From Beijerinckiaceae bacterium (GTDB lineage Bacteria > Pseudomonadota > Alphaproteobacteria > Rhizobiales > Beijerinckiaceae): a stretch of 14,197 bases of DNA. The stretch's first letter is position 1. The number at the start of each line of letters is the position of its first letter. A program made the translations under genes and the position numbers. The notes under the pieces are model-generated. The model saw only the letters and a list, made by a program, of their open reading frames with translations, had not been told where the DNA came from and did not search any database. Below are positions 5,135 through 12,208 of the stretch, in pieces. The stretch spans positions 1-14,197 of the forward strand of contig CANGOK010000052.1 in NCBI GenBank assembly GCA_947455285.1, read 5' to 3'.

Positions 5135-5968
5135 ATGAGCCTCGACCGTGACATGGACAGCATCGCCTGTGAATTCGCGCGCATCGCCATCGCAGCCAGC
5201 GAACCTGTCATGCGGCTTTATGCACAAGGCCCAACGGCGCGGCTGAAGGCCGACCGCAGCCCCGTCACCGTGGCGGATGAAGAGGCCGAAGCCATCATCA
5301 TGGAGACGCTGGCGCGCAGCTTTCCCGGCGTGCCCGTGATCGCTGAAGAGTCATGCTCGCGCGATGGCCTCCCCCTGAACGCCCCGACGGAGGCGATCTT
5401 CGTCGACCCGCTCGACGGCACGCGCGAATTTCTCGCCCGCAATGGCGAATTCACCGTCAACATCGGCCTTGTGCGAGATGGCGCTCCTGTCGCGGGCGCA
5501 GTCTATGCGCCAGCTTTCGGACGCCTGTGGTGGGGCGGCGCGAGGGCCTTTGGCGCGCATTTGGCGCATGGACAGGCCATGCCCCAGCCATCTGCGACGA
5601 TGGTTCTGCGCACGCGCCCCGCGCCATCGCCTCTCGCAGCGCTTGAAAGCCGTTCGCATCTGACCCCGCAGACCGCCGGCGCCATGGCCCGGCTCGCCCC
5701 AGTCCTGGGCAGGCCTGTGGGATCGTCCATCAAGTTCTGCCTGATCGCCAACGGCGAAGCGGATATATGCCTGCGCCTCGGTCCGACCATGGAATGGGAC
5801 ACCGCCGCAGGAGACGCGGTGCTGCGCGCGGCCGGCGGCATGACAACCGGCCTTGATGGAAAGCCGCTTCTGTATGGCAAGGCGGATGTTGGATTTCGCA
5901 ACACAGGTTATATCGCCTGGGGCGACCAGGCGATCATCCGGGATCTCAGCGAATTCAGCGCGCCCTGA
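5135..5968 (+). CDS. cysQ: 3'(2'),5'-bisphosphate nucleotidase CysQ (inositol monophosphatase fold)
   Basis: Mg-dependent phosphatase that hydrolyses 3'-phosphoadenosine 5'-phosphate to AMP, clearing a by-product of sulfate assimilation and phosphopantetheine transfer. The 277-residue product has the family metal sites: EE at 71-72, DPLDGTREF at 91-99, and WDTAAGD at 221-227. The block TREFLARNGEFTVNIGLV directly after the DPLDGT motif is the CysQ signature and argues against an inositol or histidinol phosphatase. A GPTMEWDTAAGDAVLRAAGG C-terminal block completes it. The frame is open from 5075. ATG 5135 is preferred because GGGG lies five bases before it and the first family helix begins soon after; 5114 and 5153 are alternatives. 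Divergent from chpT. Confidence 0.9.
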   Translation: MSLDRDMDSIACEFARIAIAASEPVMRLYAQGPTARLKADRSPVTVADEEAEAIIMETLARSFPGVPVIAEESCSRDGLPLNAPTEAIFVDPLDGTREFLARNGEFTVNIGLVRDGAPVAGAVYAPAFGRLWWGGARAFGAHLAHGQAMPQPSATMVLRTRPAPSPLAALESRSHLTPQTAGAMARLAPVLGRPVGSSIKFCLIANGEADICLRLGPTMEWDTAAGDAVLRAAGGMTTGLDGKPLLYGKADVGFRNTGYIAWGDQAIIRDLSEFSAP

Positions 5969-5986
5969 GCGCGTGGCAATCCTCTG

Positions 5987-5994
5987 TTAACCAA
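5987..5994 (+). promoter_or_regulatory. Possible CtrA half-site upstream of eipA
   Basis: TTAACCAA differs from the TTAACCAT half-site in the last base. No partner TTAA lies at seven-base spacing. It is 133 bases before the eipA start. Brucella eipA is directly activated by CtrA, so the position is suggestive, but the match is weak. Confidence 0.3.
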
Positions 5995-6126
5995 AAACCA
6001 CGAAGATCAGAAGGGACGGCGAAGGCGCATTTTGCGCCGCGTCGGGTCATGCGTCGCCTTGGTCAGGCCATGATTAAGGCTCAGCACTGACCTGCGCCGC
6101 AGGTAATGCTTCGGATAGGAAACCAG

Positions 6127-6720
6127 ATGACGACTCTCTCGCGCAGGCAAGTTGTTTCCGGTCTTGCGGGCTCCACTCTCGCAACAACCGCCCTCGGGGG
6201 CCTGTCCGTTGAGGCGCTGGCGCAGTCCGGACGCCCGCAGAAATTCCAGACGCGCGAACTCATCGACAGCGGCCACCAGTTCTTCGGCTCCATTTCGCGC
6301 GGGCTGGCCCAGGTGGTGGAGACCGCCGTGCGTCGCTGGGGCCAACCCAACGCGTATATTCTCGGGCAGGAAGCCTCGGGCGCCTTCTTTGCGGGCGCGC
6401 GCTTTGGCGAAGGCAAGATGTACACCCGCAACGCGGGCGACCGAGCCGTCTACTGGCAAGGCCCTTCGCTTGGCTTCGACGCCGGCGCGGATGGCGACCG
6501 CACCATGATGCTGGTCTATAACCTGCCCTCCACGGAGGCTCTTTTCCGCCGCTATGGCGGCCTCGATGGCTCCGCCTATCTCGTCGGCGGCTTTGGCTTC
6601 ACCGCCCTGACGGCGGATGAAATCGTGGTGGTTCCAATCCGGTCGGGTCTTGGCGCGCGGCTTGGCGTCAATCTGGGCTATTTGAAATTCACGCCTGAAT
6701 CGACCTGGAACCCCTTCTGA
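6127..6720 (+). CDS. eipA: EipA family envelope-integrity protein (DUF1134)
   Basis: Periplasmic protein whose Brucella homologue is needed for envelope stress resistance, adopts a small beta-barrel fold and is under direct CtrA control. The 197-residue product begins with a signal peptide: SRRQVV at 5-10, then a hydrophobic stretch and cleavage likely after ALA (about residue 32). The paired arginines followed by a mild hydrophobic region look like a twin-arginine signal. The mature part has glycine-rich beta-strand sequence (GASGAFFAGARFGEGKMYT-like region, YRRYGGLDGSAYLVGGFGF-like region) and ends NLGYLKFTPE. Start chosen at 6127 because AGGA lies six bases before it; an ATG at 6106 has poorer spacing. 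It sits between cysQ and a coiled-coil membrane protein. The biochemical activity is unknown. Confidence 0.85.
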   Translation: MTTLSRRQVVSGLAGSTLATTALGGLSVEALAQSGRPQKFQTRELIDSGHQFFGSISRGLAQVVETAVRRWGQPNAYILGQEASGAFFAGARFGEGKMYTRNAGDRAVYWQGPSLGFDAGADGDRTMMLVYNLPSTEALFRRYGGLDGSAYLVGGFGFTALTADEIVVVPIRSGLGARLGVNLGYLKFTPESTWNPF

Positions 6721-6819
6721 TCGCAAGGCGTTCAGGTGTTGCGGCCGGACTGGCGCCCTTGCTGTGGCTCGGCCGTGACATGAGCTTGTTTTGATTTAAA
6801 CGGGCAAGCGTGTCATCCT

Positions 6820-7515
6820 TTGGAGATCCAACACGCGGTTTCGCCCTTGATTGAACAGGTTTTGATATTCGCGCTGGGGTTCCTGTTTTGCGCGCTCCTG
6901 TCGCTTTTGATCCTGCCAGCCTTCTGGCGGCGGGCCATGCGCCTGTCGATGCGCCGCCTTGAAATGCTCATGCCTCTGTCCATGGATGAGGTTCTCGCGC
7001 AGCGCGATCAATTGCGCGCGCAGGCGGCAGTCGATCAACGGCGGATCGAACAGAAACTTGAAGCCATGACGCGTGACCGCGCCCGTCACATGAGCGAGAT
7101 CGGCCGCAATATCCGCATCGTCGCAGGACTTGAAGCCAGACTGGATGATCTGGCAACGACGCTTGGCGCTCGTGAAGCAGATTTGCGCGACGCATGGAGC
7201 GAACTTGGCGCTCTCCATTCGACTTCACATGATCTGACGCATCGCCTTCGCGCAGCCGAGGAGTCTAGCGCCGAACTCGGCAAGCTGCGCGAGCAGTTCG
7301 CTTTCCTGCGCATGGAAAAGGCCGCCCTCGAACTGCAGATCAGCAGCCTGCACGCTCAGGACCATGAATTGCGCCAGCGTCTCGCATCCCTGCAAGAAGA
7401 ACTCGCCAGCAAAAATGCGGATGACCGGCTGGCGGCGATGATCGCAGGCGGCGCGCTGATGGAGCCTCTTTCAGCCCCTCGCGTCCAGACAGACGGCCAC
7501 GCAAAAGCCAACTGA
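6820..7515 (+). CDS. Membrane-anchored coiled-coil protein of unknown function
   Basis: I do not recognise a characterised family. The product (up to 231 residues) has one N-terminal transmembrane segment (VLIFALGFLFCALLSLLILPAF, residues about 14-35), then FWRRAMRLSMRRLEMLMPLSMDE, and a long charged helical region to about residue 205 with heptad-like spacing (RDRARHMSEIGRNIRI, then EEELASK-like repeats), ending in a short polar tail. The topology suggests a short N-terminus in the membrane with the coiled coil in the cytoplasm, since basic residues follow the segment. The start is uncertain: the frame contains no ATG before the membrane segment. TTG at 6820 or TTG at 6847 (LIEQVLIF) are the candidates, and neither has a well-placed ribosome site. 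Same strand and just downstream of eipA. Confidence 0.75.
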   Translation: MEIQHAVSPLIEQVLIFALGFLFCALLSLLILPAFWRRAMRLSMRRLEMLMPLSMDEVLAQRDQLRAQAAVDQRRIEQKLEAMTRDRARHMSEIGRNIRIVAGLEARLDDLATTLGAREADLRDAWSELGALHSTSHDLTHRLRAAEESSAELGKLREQFAFLRMEKAALELQISSLHAQDHELRQRLASLQEELASKNADDRLAAMIAGGALMEPLSAPRVQTDGHAKAN

Positions 7516-7570
7516 AGGCGCCGAAATTTTCAGGCGACGTTATTTCTTCGGCCTCGCCACGTTCACGCCC

Positions 7571-7599
7571 TTGCGCCCGAGGCGCCCCCCCGCTATACG
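7571..7599 (+). promoter_or_regulatory. Probable sigma-70 promoter of tRNA-Glu
   Basis: TTGCGC (7571-7576) and TATACG (7594-7599) are separated by exactly 17 bases. The -10 is followed by about 26 bases before the tRNA, giving a short leader. The spacer contains a run of C. Confidence 0.55.
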
Positions 7600-7625
7600 A
7601 ACTCGTCCGCGCCTCGCGCGCAGCC

Positions 7626-7701
7626 GCTCCGTTCGTCTATCGGTTCAGGACAGCCGCCTCTCACGCGGCAAAGGCGGGTTCGATTCCCGCACGGAGCGCC
7701 A
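7626..7701 (+). tRNA. tRNA-Glu (anticodon CTC), CCA encoded
   Basis: Full cloverleaf. The acceptor stem GCTCCGT (7626-7632) pairs with ACGGAGC (7691-7697). The D-stem GTCT begins at 7635. The anticodon stem GCCGC/GCGGC encloses loop CTCTCAC with anticodon CTC at 7660-7662. The T-arm is GCGGG-TTCGATT-CCCGC. The discriminator is G (7698) and CCA is encoded at 7699-7701. The layout closely follows bacterial tRNA-Glu, including the TCGTCTA D-arm. No obvious terminator follows; the TCCTTTTTAGGA stretch just downstream is a weak candidate. Confidence 0.96.
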
Positions 7702-7712
7702 ATCAATCCTTT

Positions 7713-8420
7713 TTAGGAAACGGTGGCGGACTGCATCTCCCATAGTCCCGACGCCTCCGTCTCGGCCCCTTCGTCTTCGCCCAAGTCTTCCGGCTTTTTC
7801 GATGAAGTTTCGGTCGAACCAGACATCAACCGCGCCCAGGCGGCCTTCATGCCCGTGGGATCACCCCTCAGGATCGCTTCTTGCAGGGTGCGGAAGTCCG
7901 GGTTTTGAAGGAGGTTATTGGCCGCCATCGCCGAGGGGCTCGCGGCGGCGTAGGCGCGCGCGCCACCATAGGCTGCCCCCGAAAAGCCTACGGAGCCAGC
8001 TAGCTGCTGCAGATCCTCGACCATGGCCTGAAGAGCGATCCGCGCCCGCGCCTGATCGCCTGCCTGAATCGCCTGATTAAGCGCCAGCGTCGGCGAGCCC
8101 TGCGCGCTGCTCCGCGAGTTGGAGGAAACGTCTGCGTTAGAGGCTTGCGCAGTGCGCATGCCGCCCTGCGTCATGAGCTGACGGGCGAGCGCAAGATCGG
8201 CGGAGCGCAGAGCGACGCCCATTTTGCCGAGGAAGCTATCCGGACTTACCCGGCCGCCTATGGGAAGTTGACCGATGATGGCCGCATAGGCCTCGTTCGC
8301 GCCGGGCAGGTCGCCTTCATTGAGCGCCTTGGCGAGCGCGTCATAATCCTGGCGGCGCTTGCCCCATTGCGGGTCATGAGCACCAGTGGCGTAACCGCCG
8401 CCCTGTATCCTCAAGTCCAT
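7713..8420 (-). CDS. Protein of unknown function with four degenerate ALxxGD helical repeats
   Basis: 235 residues, no signal peptide and no membrane segment. I do not recognise a named family, but four stretches share the pattern of a helix, A-L/I-x-x-G/A-D, then a second helix. They lie at about 25-48 (DALAKALNEGDLPGANEAYAAI), 63-83 (VALRSADLALARQLM), 112-133 (LNQAIQAGDQARARIALQAM) and 175-199 (LQEAILRGDPTGMKAAWARLM). Alanine-, serine- and glutamine-rich linkers join them, and a polar acidic tail ends the protein. Helix-pair repeats of this kind usually bind other proteins; that is inference. The start at 8420 is well supported by AGGAGG (8426-8431) five bases upstream. It ends 12 bases after the tRNA and is divergent from the Tad-like operon. 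Confidence 0.75.
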   Translation of the reverse strand: MDLRIQGGGYATGAHDPQWGKRRQDYDALAKALNEGDLPGANEAYAAIIGQLPIGGRVSPDSFLGKMGVALRSADLALARQLMTQGGMRTAQASNADVSSNSRSSAQGSPTLALNQAIQAGDQARARIALQAMVEDLQQLAGSVGFSGAAYGGARAYAAASPSAMAANNLLQNPDFRTLQEAILRGDPTGMKAAWARLMSGSTETSSKKPEDLGEDEGAETEASGLWEMQSATVS

Positions 8421-8723
8421 TTACGCCTCCTGTACAACTCCAGGGGCCCACGCAGCATTTTTCATGCCATGGATTAGATATGCAAAAACAATTGGTTGGC
8501 CTTGACACTCACTTTGACGACGATCGCGACTTTTTTCGTCAATGGTTGGGCCAAATGCGCTCCCCGCGCGTTAGTGGTGGGAGCGTCGCCTTTCGTCAGC
8601 CCCCCAGCCCCGGTGGCGCTCCAGCCCCGGCCGACCGACAGGACGGCCGGGGCTTGTCGCTTGACCAAAAGCTCAAACATGTTACTTTTAACACAATATA
8701 TGTGATTTTTTGCGGCGTACATA
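8421..8723. other. Intergenic region upstream of the Tad-like operon
   Basis: 303 bases between divergent genes. It contains the ribosome site of the repeat protein (8426-8431), a TTGACA at 8502-8507 without a matching -10, two direct copies of CAGCCCCGG (8605-8613, 8622-8630), a GC-rich hairpin (8623-8654), and an AT-rich stretch from about 8667 to 8720. TTGACC at 8661-8666 is a possible -35 for tadE, with TTTTAA at a loose 19-base spacing. No gene is evident. Confidence 0.5.
8623..8654. repeat. GC-rich inverted repeat before the Tad-like operon
   Basis: Perfect 11-base arms AGCCCCGGCCG (8623-8633) and CGGCCGGGGCT (8644-8654) with a ten-base loop. No T-run on either strand, so it is a poor intrinsic terminator. 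Its right arm shares GGCCGGGGCTTG with the terminator at the other end of the operon. Confidence 0.7.
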
Positions 8724-9317
8724 ATGCGAAGATTGATAAAAAAACTTGACTTCTTTCAAGATGAACGGGGCTTTCTGTCGGCCGAATTGGCCGTGGTCGT
8801 CCTTCCGTTCCTCGCCTTGGTCGTCGCCATCGTCGAAACCCACCTTGAGCAAATCTATGTGTCTCACCTGGACCGCGCGGTGCGCAGTTTCGCGGAGGAT
8901 CTGCGCAGCGGCGTCGTTCTCTTGAGAGACCTGAATTCCAAACAATTGGTTGAGCAGGCGCTCAGTGCGAAGCTGTGCCCAAGAATAACGGTGCTGCCTG
9001 GGTTTGATTGCCAAAAGTTGCAGGCGCAACTTTTCAGAAGCTCCACCTGCAGCTCGGGCCCCGCGGCATCTTGTTGGCAAAGCCAATATGCCGACTTCAA
9101 TCATGCCGTTCGAAATCCGCCCACCTTTGTCTCATCCTCGCCAACCTTCATCGTCGGCGGAGCGGGAGATAGCCAATATCTGACGGTCTATTATCCGTTC
9201 CGGCAAATGTCCTCGCTTTGGAACACAAGGCCCACAGCGACCGTCAATGGCGCACAGGTCTATGGGCTGCTTTCAACCGCCATGTGGGTGAACGATCCCA
9301 CTATCGGCGTCTTCTGA
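8724..9317 (+). CDS. TadE-like pseudopilin, first gene of an orphan Tad-type operon
   Basis: 197-residue protein with a short basic N-terminus, then GFLSAELAVVVLPFLALVVA at about 16-35. This is the TadE pattern: a glycine (G16), glutamate at +5 (E21) and a hydrophobic helix, which in Tad systems is cut by a dedicated prepilin peptidase. The rest is periplasmic, with four cysteines at about 85-120 (KLCPR, FDCQK, STCSS, SCWQS) that could form disulfides, and a C-terminal half rich in serine, threonine and aromatics. TadE and TadF are minor pseudopilins needed for Flp pilus assembly or adhesion. The ribosome site is weak. Its stop overlaps the next start by one base, so the genes are translationally coupled. 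Specific partners are unknown. Confidence 0.72.
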   Translation: MRRLIKKLDFFQDERGFLSAELAVVVLPFLALVVAIVETHLEQIYVSHLDRAVRSFAEDLRSGVVLLRDLNSKQLVEQALSAKLCPRITVLPGFDCQKLQAQLFRSSTCSSGPAASCWQSQYADFNHAVRNPPTFVSSSPTFIVGGAGDSQYLTVYYPFRQMSSLWNTRPTATVNGAQVYGLLSTAMWVNDPTIGVF

Positions 9318-10000
9318 TGAGCGCCCGCATGGACGTCCTGAAACTCCGCACATCGCTCAAGGCGCTTCGCAAGTCCACAAGCGGCGCAATATTCGTAGAG
9401 TTCGCGGTGATCGCGCCGTTGCTGCTGACCATACTACTTTGCTCAAATGAACTGGTGCGATGGATGCGCGCCCGTCAGCATATGGAAGACTATGCGACGA
9501 CAGTCGCCAATGACGTTTCGACCCTCGCCAGCTCCCTCACTGCGGGAACCCTGCGGGAGATGATCGAGCGCATTGGCCTCATGGCGCCGGAACTCATCGA
9601 TCCCTCCCGTGACGCCTGGGACCCCACAGCCACCAATAGCGACTATCTCGGCGTCGGCATCTCGATGGTGATGATGAAGCTGACGGACAACGCCTGTCAC
9701 AATAACTGCGCCTATCAAAGCAACCTGGTCTGGACATTCGGAAGCGTCCAGCGTCCCTGCGGGTCAGTCGACATTCCCCTTGGGGCCAATGTCGGCGGCC
9801 CCGTGGTGATCGTGGACGTCAAATCGAGATACAAATTCGTCTTCGACACAGGCGGACGGCTTGGTGCTGAGCCCATACTCAACACGACCGCCTATCAAGC
9901 CGTGAAGTACTGGCAATCCACCAGCCCAAGCATCTCGGCCCCAACCGTCGCTCCCAGCTCATCAGGCGAATGGAATGTCAATTTTTGCCCGTCGACCTGA
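9317..10000 (+). CDS. TadE/TadF-like pseudopilin, second gene of the operon
   Basis: 227 residues. The N-terminus has SGAIFVEFAVIAPLLLTILL at about 22-41, with G23 and E28 in the TadE-type cleavage arrangement and the typical VEFAVIAPLLL helix. The periplasmic part contains a short helical region followed by beta-rich sequence with cysteines (NACHNNCAY, QRPCGSV, VNFCPST). ATG at 9317 overlaps the preceding TGA by one base (TGATG). The frame is open further upstream to 9218, but that part overlaps the preceding gene and lacks the motif. A 23-base gap separates it from the next gene. The likely role is an inner-membrane or periplasmic pseudopilin working with its two neighbours; this is inferred from family and operon. 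Confidence 0.72.
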   Translation: MSARMDVLKLRTSLKALRKSTSGAIFVEFAVIAPLLLTILLCSNELVRWMRARQHMEDYATTVANDVSTLASSLTAGTLREMIERIGLMAPELIDPSRDAWDPTATNSDYLGVGISMVMMKLTDNACHNNCAYQSNLVWTFGSVQRPCGSVDIPLGANVGGPVVIVDVKSRYKFVFDTGGRLGAEPILNTTAYQAVKYWQSTSPSISAPTVAPSSSGEWNVNFCPST

Positions 10001-10023
10001 CCAGCAACCGGGAATTTTGAACA

Positions 10024-12123
10024 ATGTCTCGAATTGCAATGACATTCCTTTTCCGGAAATTTCTGTTCGCCCGCAATGGCAATCTGGGGTTGATGACGGC
10101 CTTGTTGATTGCGCCGATCATAGCGGCGGCAGGTGCCGCGATCGACTTTGGCTTTGCGACGAGATCACAGGGCAAGCTTGAACAGGCGGCTCAAATCGCC
10201 TCAACCACCGCCGCAGCCGCAACGCGAAACGTTGTGAACGGCTATGCGTCACCTACGATCGCCGCCACCTCCACGCATGACGCCGAAGCGACCGCTGAAG
10301 GGCGACGCGTTGGGCTCGCCTCATTCCTCGCGCAAACAGCCCTTCTGCCTAATGTGGCGATCGATCCTTCCAGCGTCACCATGACCGTCACCCGCACAAG
10401 CAATACGATATCAGCGACTTTGAATTATCAGGCCCAACAACAAACGGTCCTGATGAAAATTTACGGAGTCAGCGCAATTAACCTGAGCGGCAAAGGTTCG
10501 AGCATCATCGGAGTGATGGACGATCCCGCAAATAATTTAAATAATAACAACACGAGTGGGTCCGATTATGTGATCAATGAGCCCTGGAGCGACGGCGGCG
10601 CAGTCGTCACAAACATGCCCACGAAGCCCGTATATAATAATTGGTATAGCGGCACGGGTGGTGGCGACAATCCACTTCTATCCAGCTCGGATTCGGTGCT
10701 TACCAATAAAGTGACCGGAGCGATAAAAGTTGGCAGCTCCACCGGCGGCGTAGCTCCGATCATTACGAAAAAGGTCTATTTTCAGACCGGTGACTATGAA
10801 TTGCGCTATTGGTACAAATCAACGGTCGTTTATCCCGATTACGAACCGATTCATATCTGCGGCACTCTGGAAACAGAAATGAACTGGGTGAAATCCGGGC
10901 GCACACGCACGCTCGCTTCTGCATTCAAGTCGCCCCCAACCGCCGACGTGATCTCAACTGCGCAGACCTCCCGAGCCGGCGTTTATCTCAATCCCATCAC
11001 AACAAATCCGCAATTGACGACGGCGGCGCCGCTAAGCAGCTCTTTCCCACGCCCCCCGGATTTGGCGAGCGCTACGCGCACTGACAACTCGTCGTATCGC
11101 ATCGACATCTGCGCTTATTCATCTCATTGGATCGAGCGTAAAATTCCGATCACCATCACTTCGGCAGGCTATTTCTGGCTGAGTTTTCTGGCGGAACCCC
11201 CAACCAGCACGACCACTGTGAACGGCTTTTATCTGGGTCCGGTGAAACTATGTTGGAACACATGCCCCGGCCCGTCCAACGTCAATTCACCCTGGAGGCC
11301 CTATGACGTCACCACAAACAGTCCCGGCTCCCAACTCTTCAGCGATTCCTTCGATACGCCCACGAAAGTGGACGGCGATTATTTCAGTTTGACTTCAGGT
11401 TTGTTTTCCGCAGATGCAGGCTACGAAACCCCGATTGATCATTGGATCGCTTATAATAAGGTCACTCGCCAATTCTCCGCCAATAGCGCCCTGACCACGG
11501 ACTATTTCGTTTACGGGACTTCCGGCCCAACGAGAGCGAGCCCCAGAGACGGCGCGCAATATCTGAGAGTAGGTAATTCCAACGGAGAATTGACCAGGAG
11601 ACTGCTCTTATTGCCGGGCTATTATCGGGTAAAGGTGGCAGCCGGCAACCTGGCGGCTCCAGACCCCTGCGATTCCACCACACCAACGCCCTACGCCATT
11701 GATTTTTCCAGACAGGACTGGCTTTCCATTCAGTCGAAACCGACGCTTGCGCCGCCAGAGTTCACGAATGTCGCATCGGGCAGAGCTCCCGAAGTCAAGG
11801 GATGCGGCGTCATGTCCGATCTCGTGATCTGCTATCTCGCGACAAGCACTCAATTTTACGATTTTGTATTGGGTGGATCGACCGTCGCGTCGGTCTATGC
11901 GGTTCCCGGCACTTTATACGTGAGAATAAGGATACCAACCTACGACGCATTCTCCATCGAATATATGTCGAATAATCTGGTGGCTAATCCTGCGGAACTG
12001 CAGAGCTCATGCTCACTCAACGGCGGCCCCGCAAAGATCTACGCTGCTGCGGGCGGCGATGTTTGGCCGGGCTATACGACCAAAACCTTCGATCGCTTCA
12101 GGATAACGGCGCCGCTCCCATAA
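10024..12123 (+). CDS. Large TadG-like protein with unrecognised cysteine-bearing C-terminal region
   Basis: 699 residues. The N-terminus is TadG-like: basic start, then NGNLGLMTALLIAPIIAAAGAAIDFG at about 18-43, lacking the glutamate at +5, followed by a helix (QGKLEQAAQIASTTAAAATRN) and a beta segment to about residue 165. After an asparagine-rich linker (about 170-180) comes some 500 residues I cannot assign. They look like beta-sandwich modules: one with GDYELRYWY and later GYFWLSFLAEPP, another from LFSDSFDTP to ELTRRLLLLPGYYRVKVAAG, a rhythm seen in jelly-roll carbohydrate-binding domains. At least nine cysteines are scattered in pairs. A role as exported adhesin or pilus-tip-like protein is inference. 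It ends 10 bases before a terminator and uses more AT-rich codons than the flanking core genes. Confidence 0.65.
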   Translation: MSRIAMTFLFRKFLFARNGNLGLMTALLIAPIIAAAGAAIDFGFATRSQGKLEQAAQIASTTAAAATRNVVNGYASPTIAATSTHDAEATAEGRRVGLASFLAQTALLPNVAIDPSSVTMTVTRTSNTISATLNYQAQQQTVLMKIYGVSAINLSGKGSSIIGVMDDPANNLNNNNTSGSDYVINEPWSDGGAVVTNMPTKPVYNNWYSGTGGGDNPLLSSSDSVLTNKVTGAIKVGSSTGGVAPIITKKVYFQTGDYELRYWYKSTVVYPDYEPIHICGTLETEMNWVKSGRTRTLASAFKSPPTADVISTAQTSRAGVYLNPITTNPQLTTAAPLSSSFPRPPDLASATRTDNSSYRIDICAYSSHWIERKIPITITSAGYFWLSFLAEPPTSTTTVNGFYLGPVKLCWNTCPGPSNVNSPWRPYDVTTNSPGSQLFSDSFDTPTKVDGDYFSLTSGLFSADAGYETPIDHWIAYNKVTRQFSANSALTTDYFVYGTSGPTRASPRDGAQYLRVGNSNGELTRRLLLLPGYYRVKVAAGNLAAPDPCDSTTPTPYAIDFSRQDWLSIQSKPTLAPPEFTNVASGRAPEVKGCGVMSDLVICYLATSTQFYDFVLGGSTVASVYAVPGTLYVRIRIPTYDAFSIEYMSNNLVANPAELQSSCSLNGGPAKIYAAAGGDVWPGYTTKTFDRFRITAPLP

Positions 12124-12133
12124 TGGATTGCGA

Positions 12134-12161
12134 AAGGCCGGGGCTTGGTCCCCGGCCTTAA
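12134..12161 (+). terminator. Terminator hairpin of the Tad-like operon
   Basis: Perfect ten-base stem AAGGCCGGGG (12134-12143) and CCCCGGCCTT (12150-12159) with a six-base loop. Only a short T/A end follows, so the U-run is weak. It lies between the convergent operon and rpoH and could act on both, since AA precedes the left arm. Confidence 0.7.
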
Positions 12162-12208
12162 TGCTTCGATTGCGGTTCAGACTGCGCCTAACGAACGACT
12201 TCGCCAGC

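Noticed and set aside
7571..8080. Plus-strand ORF of 169 codons covering the tRNA and the repeat protein
   Set aside because: Runs through the tRNA-Glu gene and is rich in proline and arginine. The minus strand has a gene with a consensus ribosome site.
8502..8530. Promoter from the consensus TTGACA at 8502
   Set aside because: At 16-18 bases downstream there is only GC-rich sequence (CGCGAC), so no -10 element supports it.
7626..12161. Genomic island integrated at tRNA-Glu
   Set aside because: No duplicate of the tRNA 3' end is visible after the Tad-like operon, and there is no integrase or transposase in the window.
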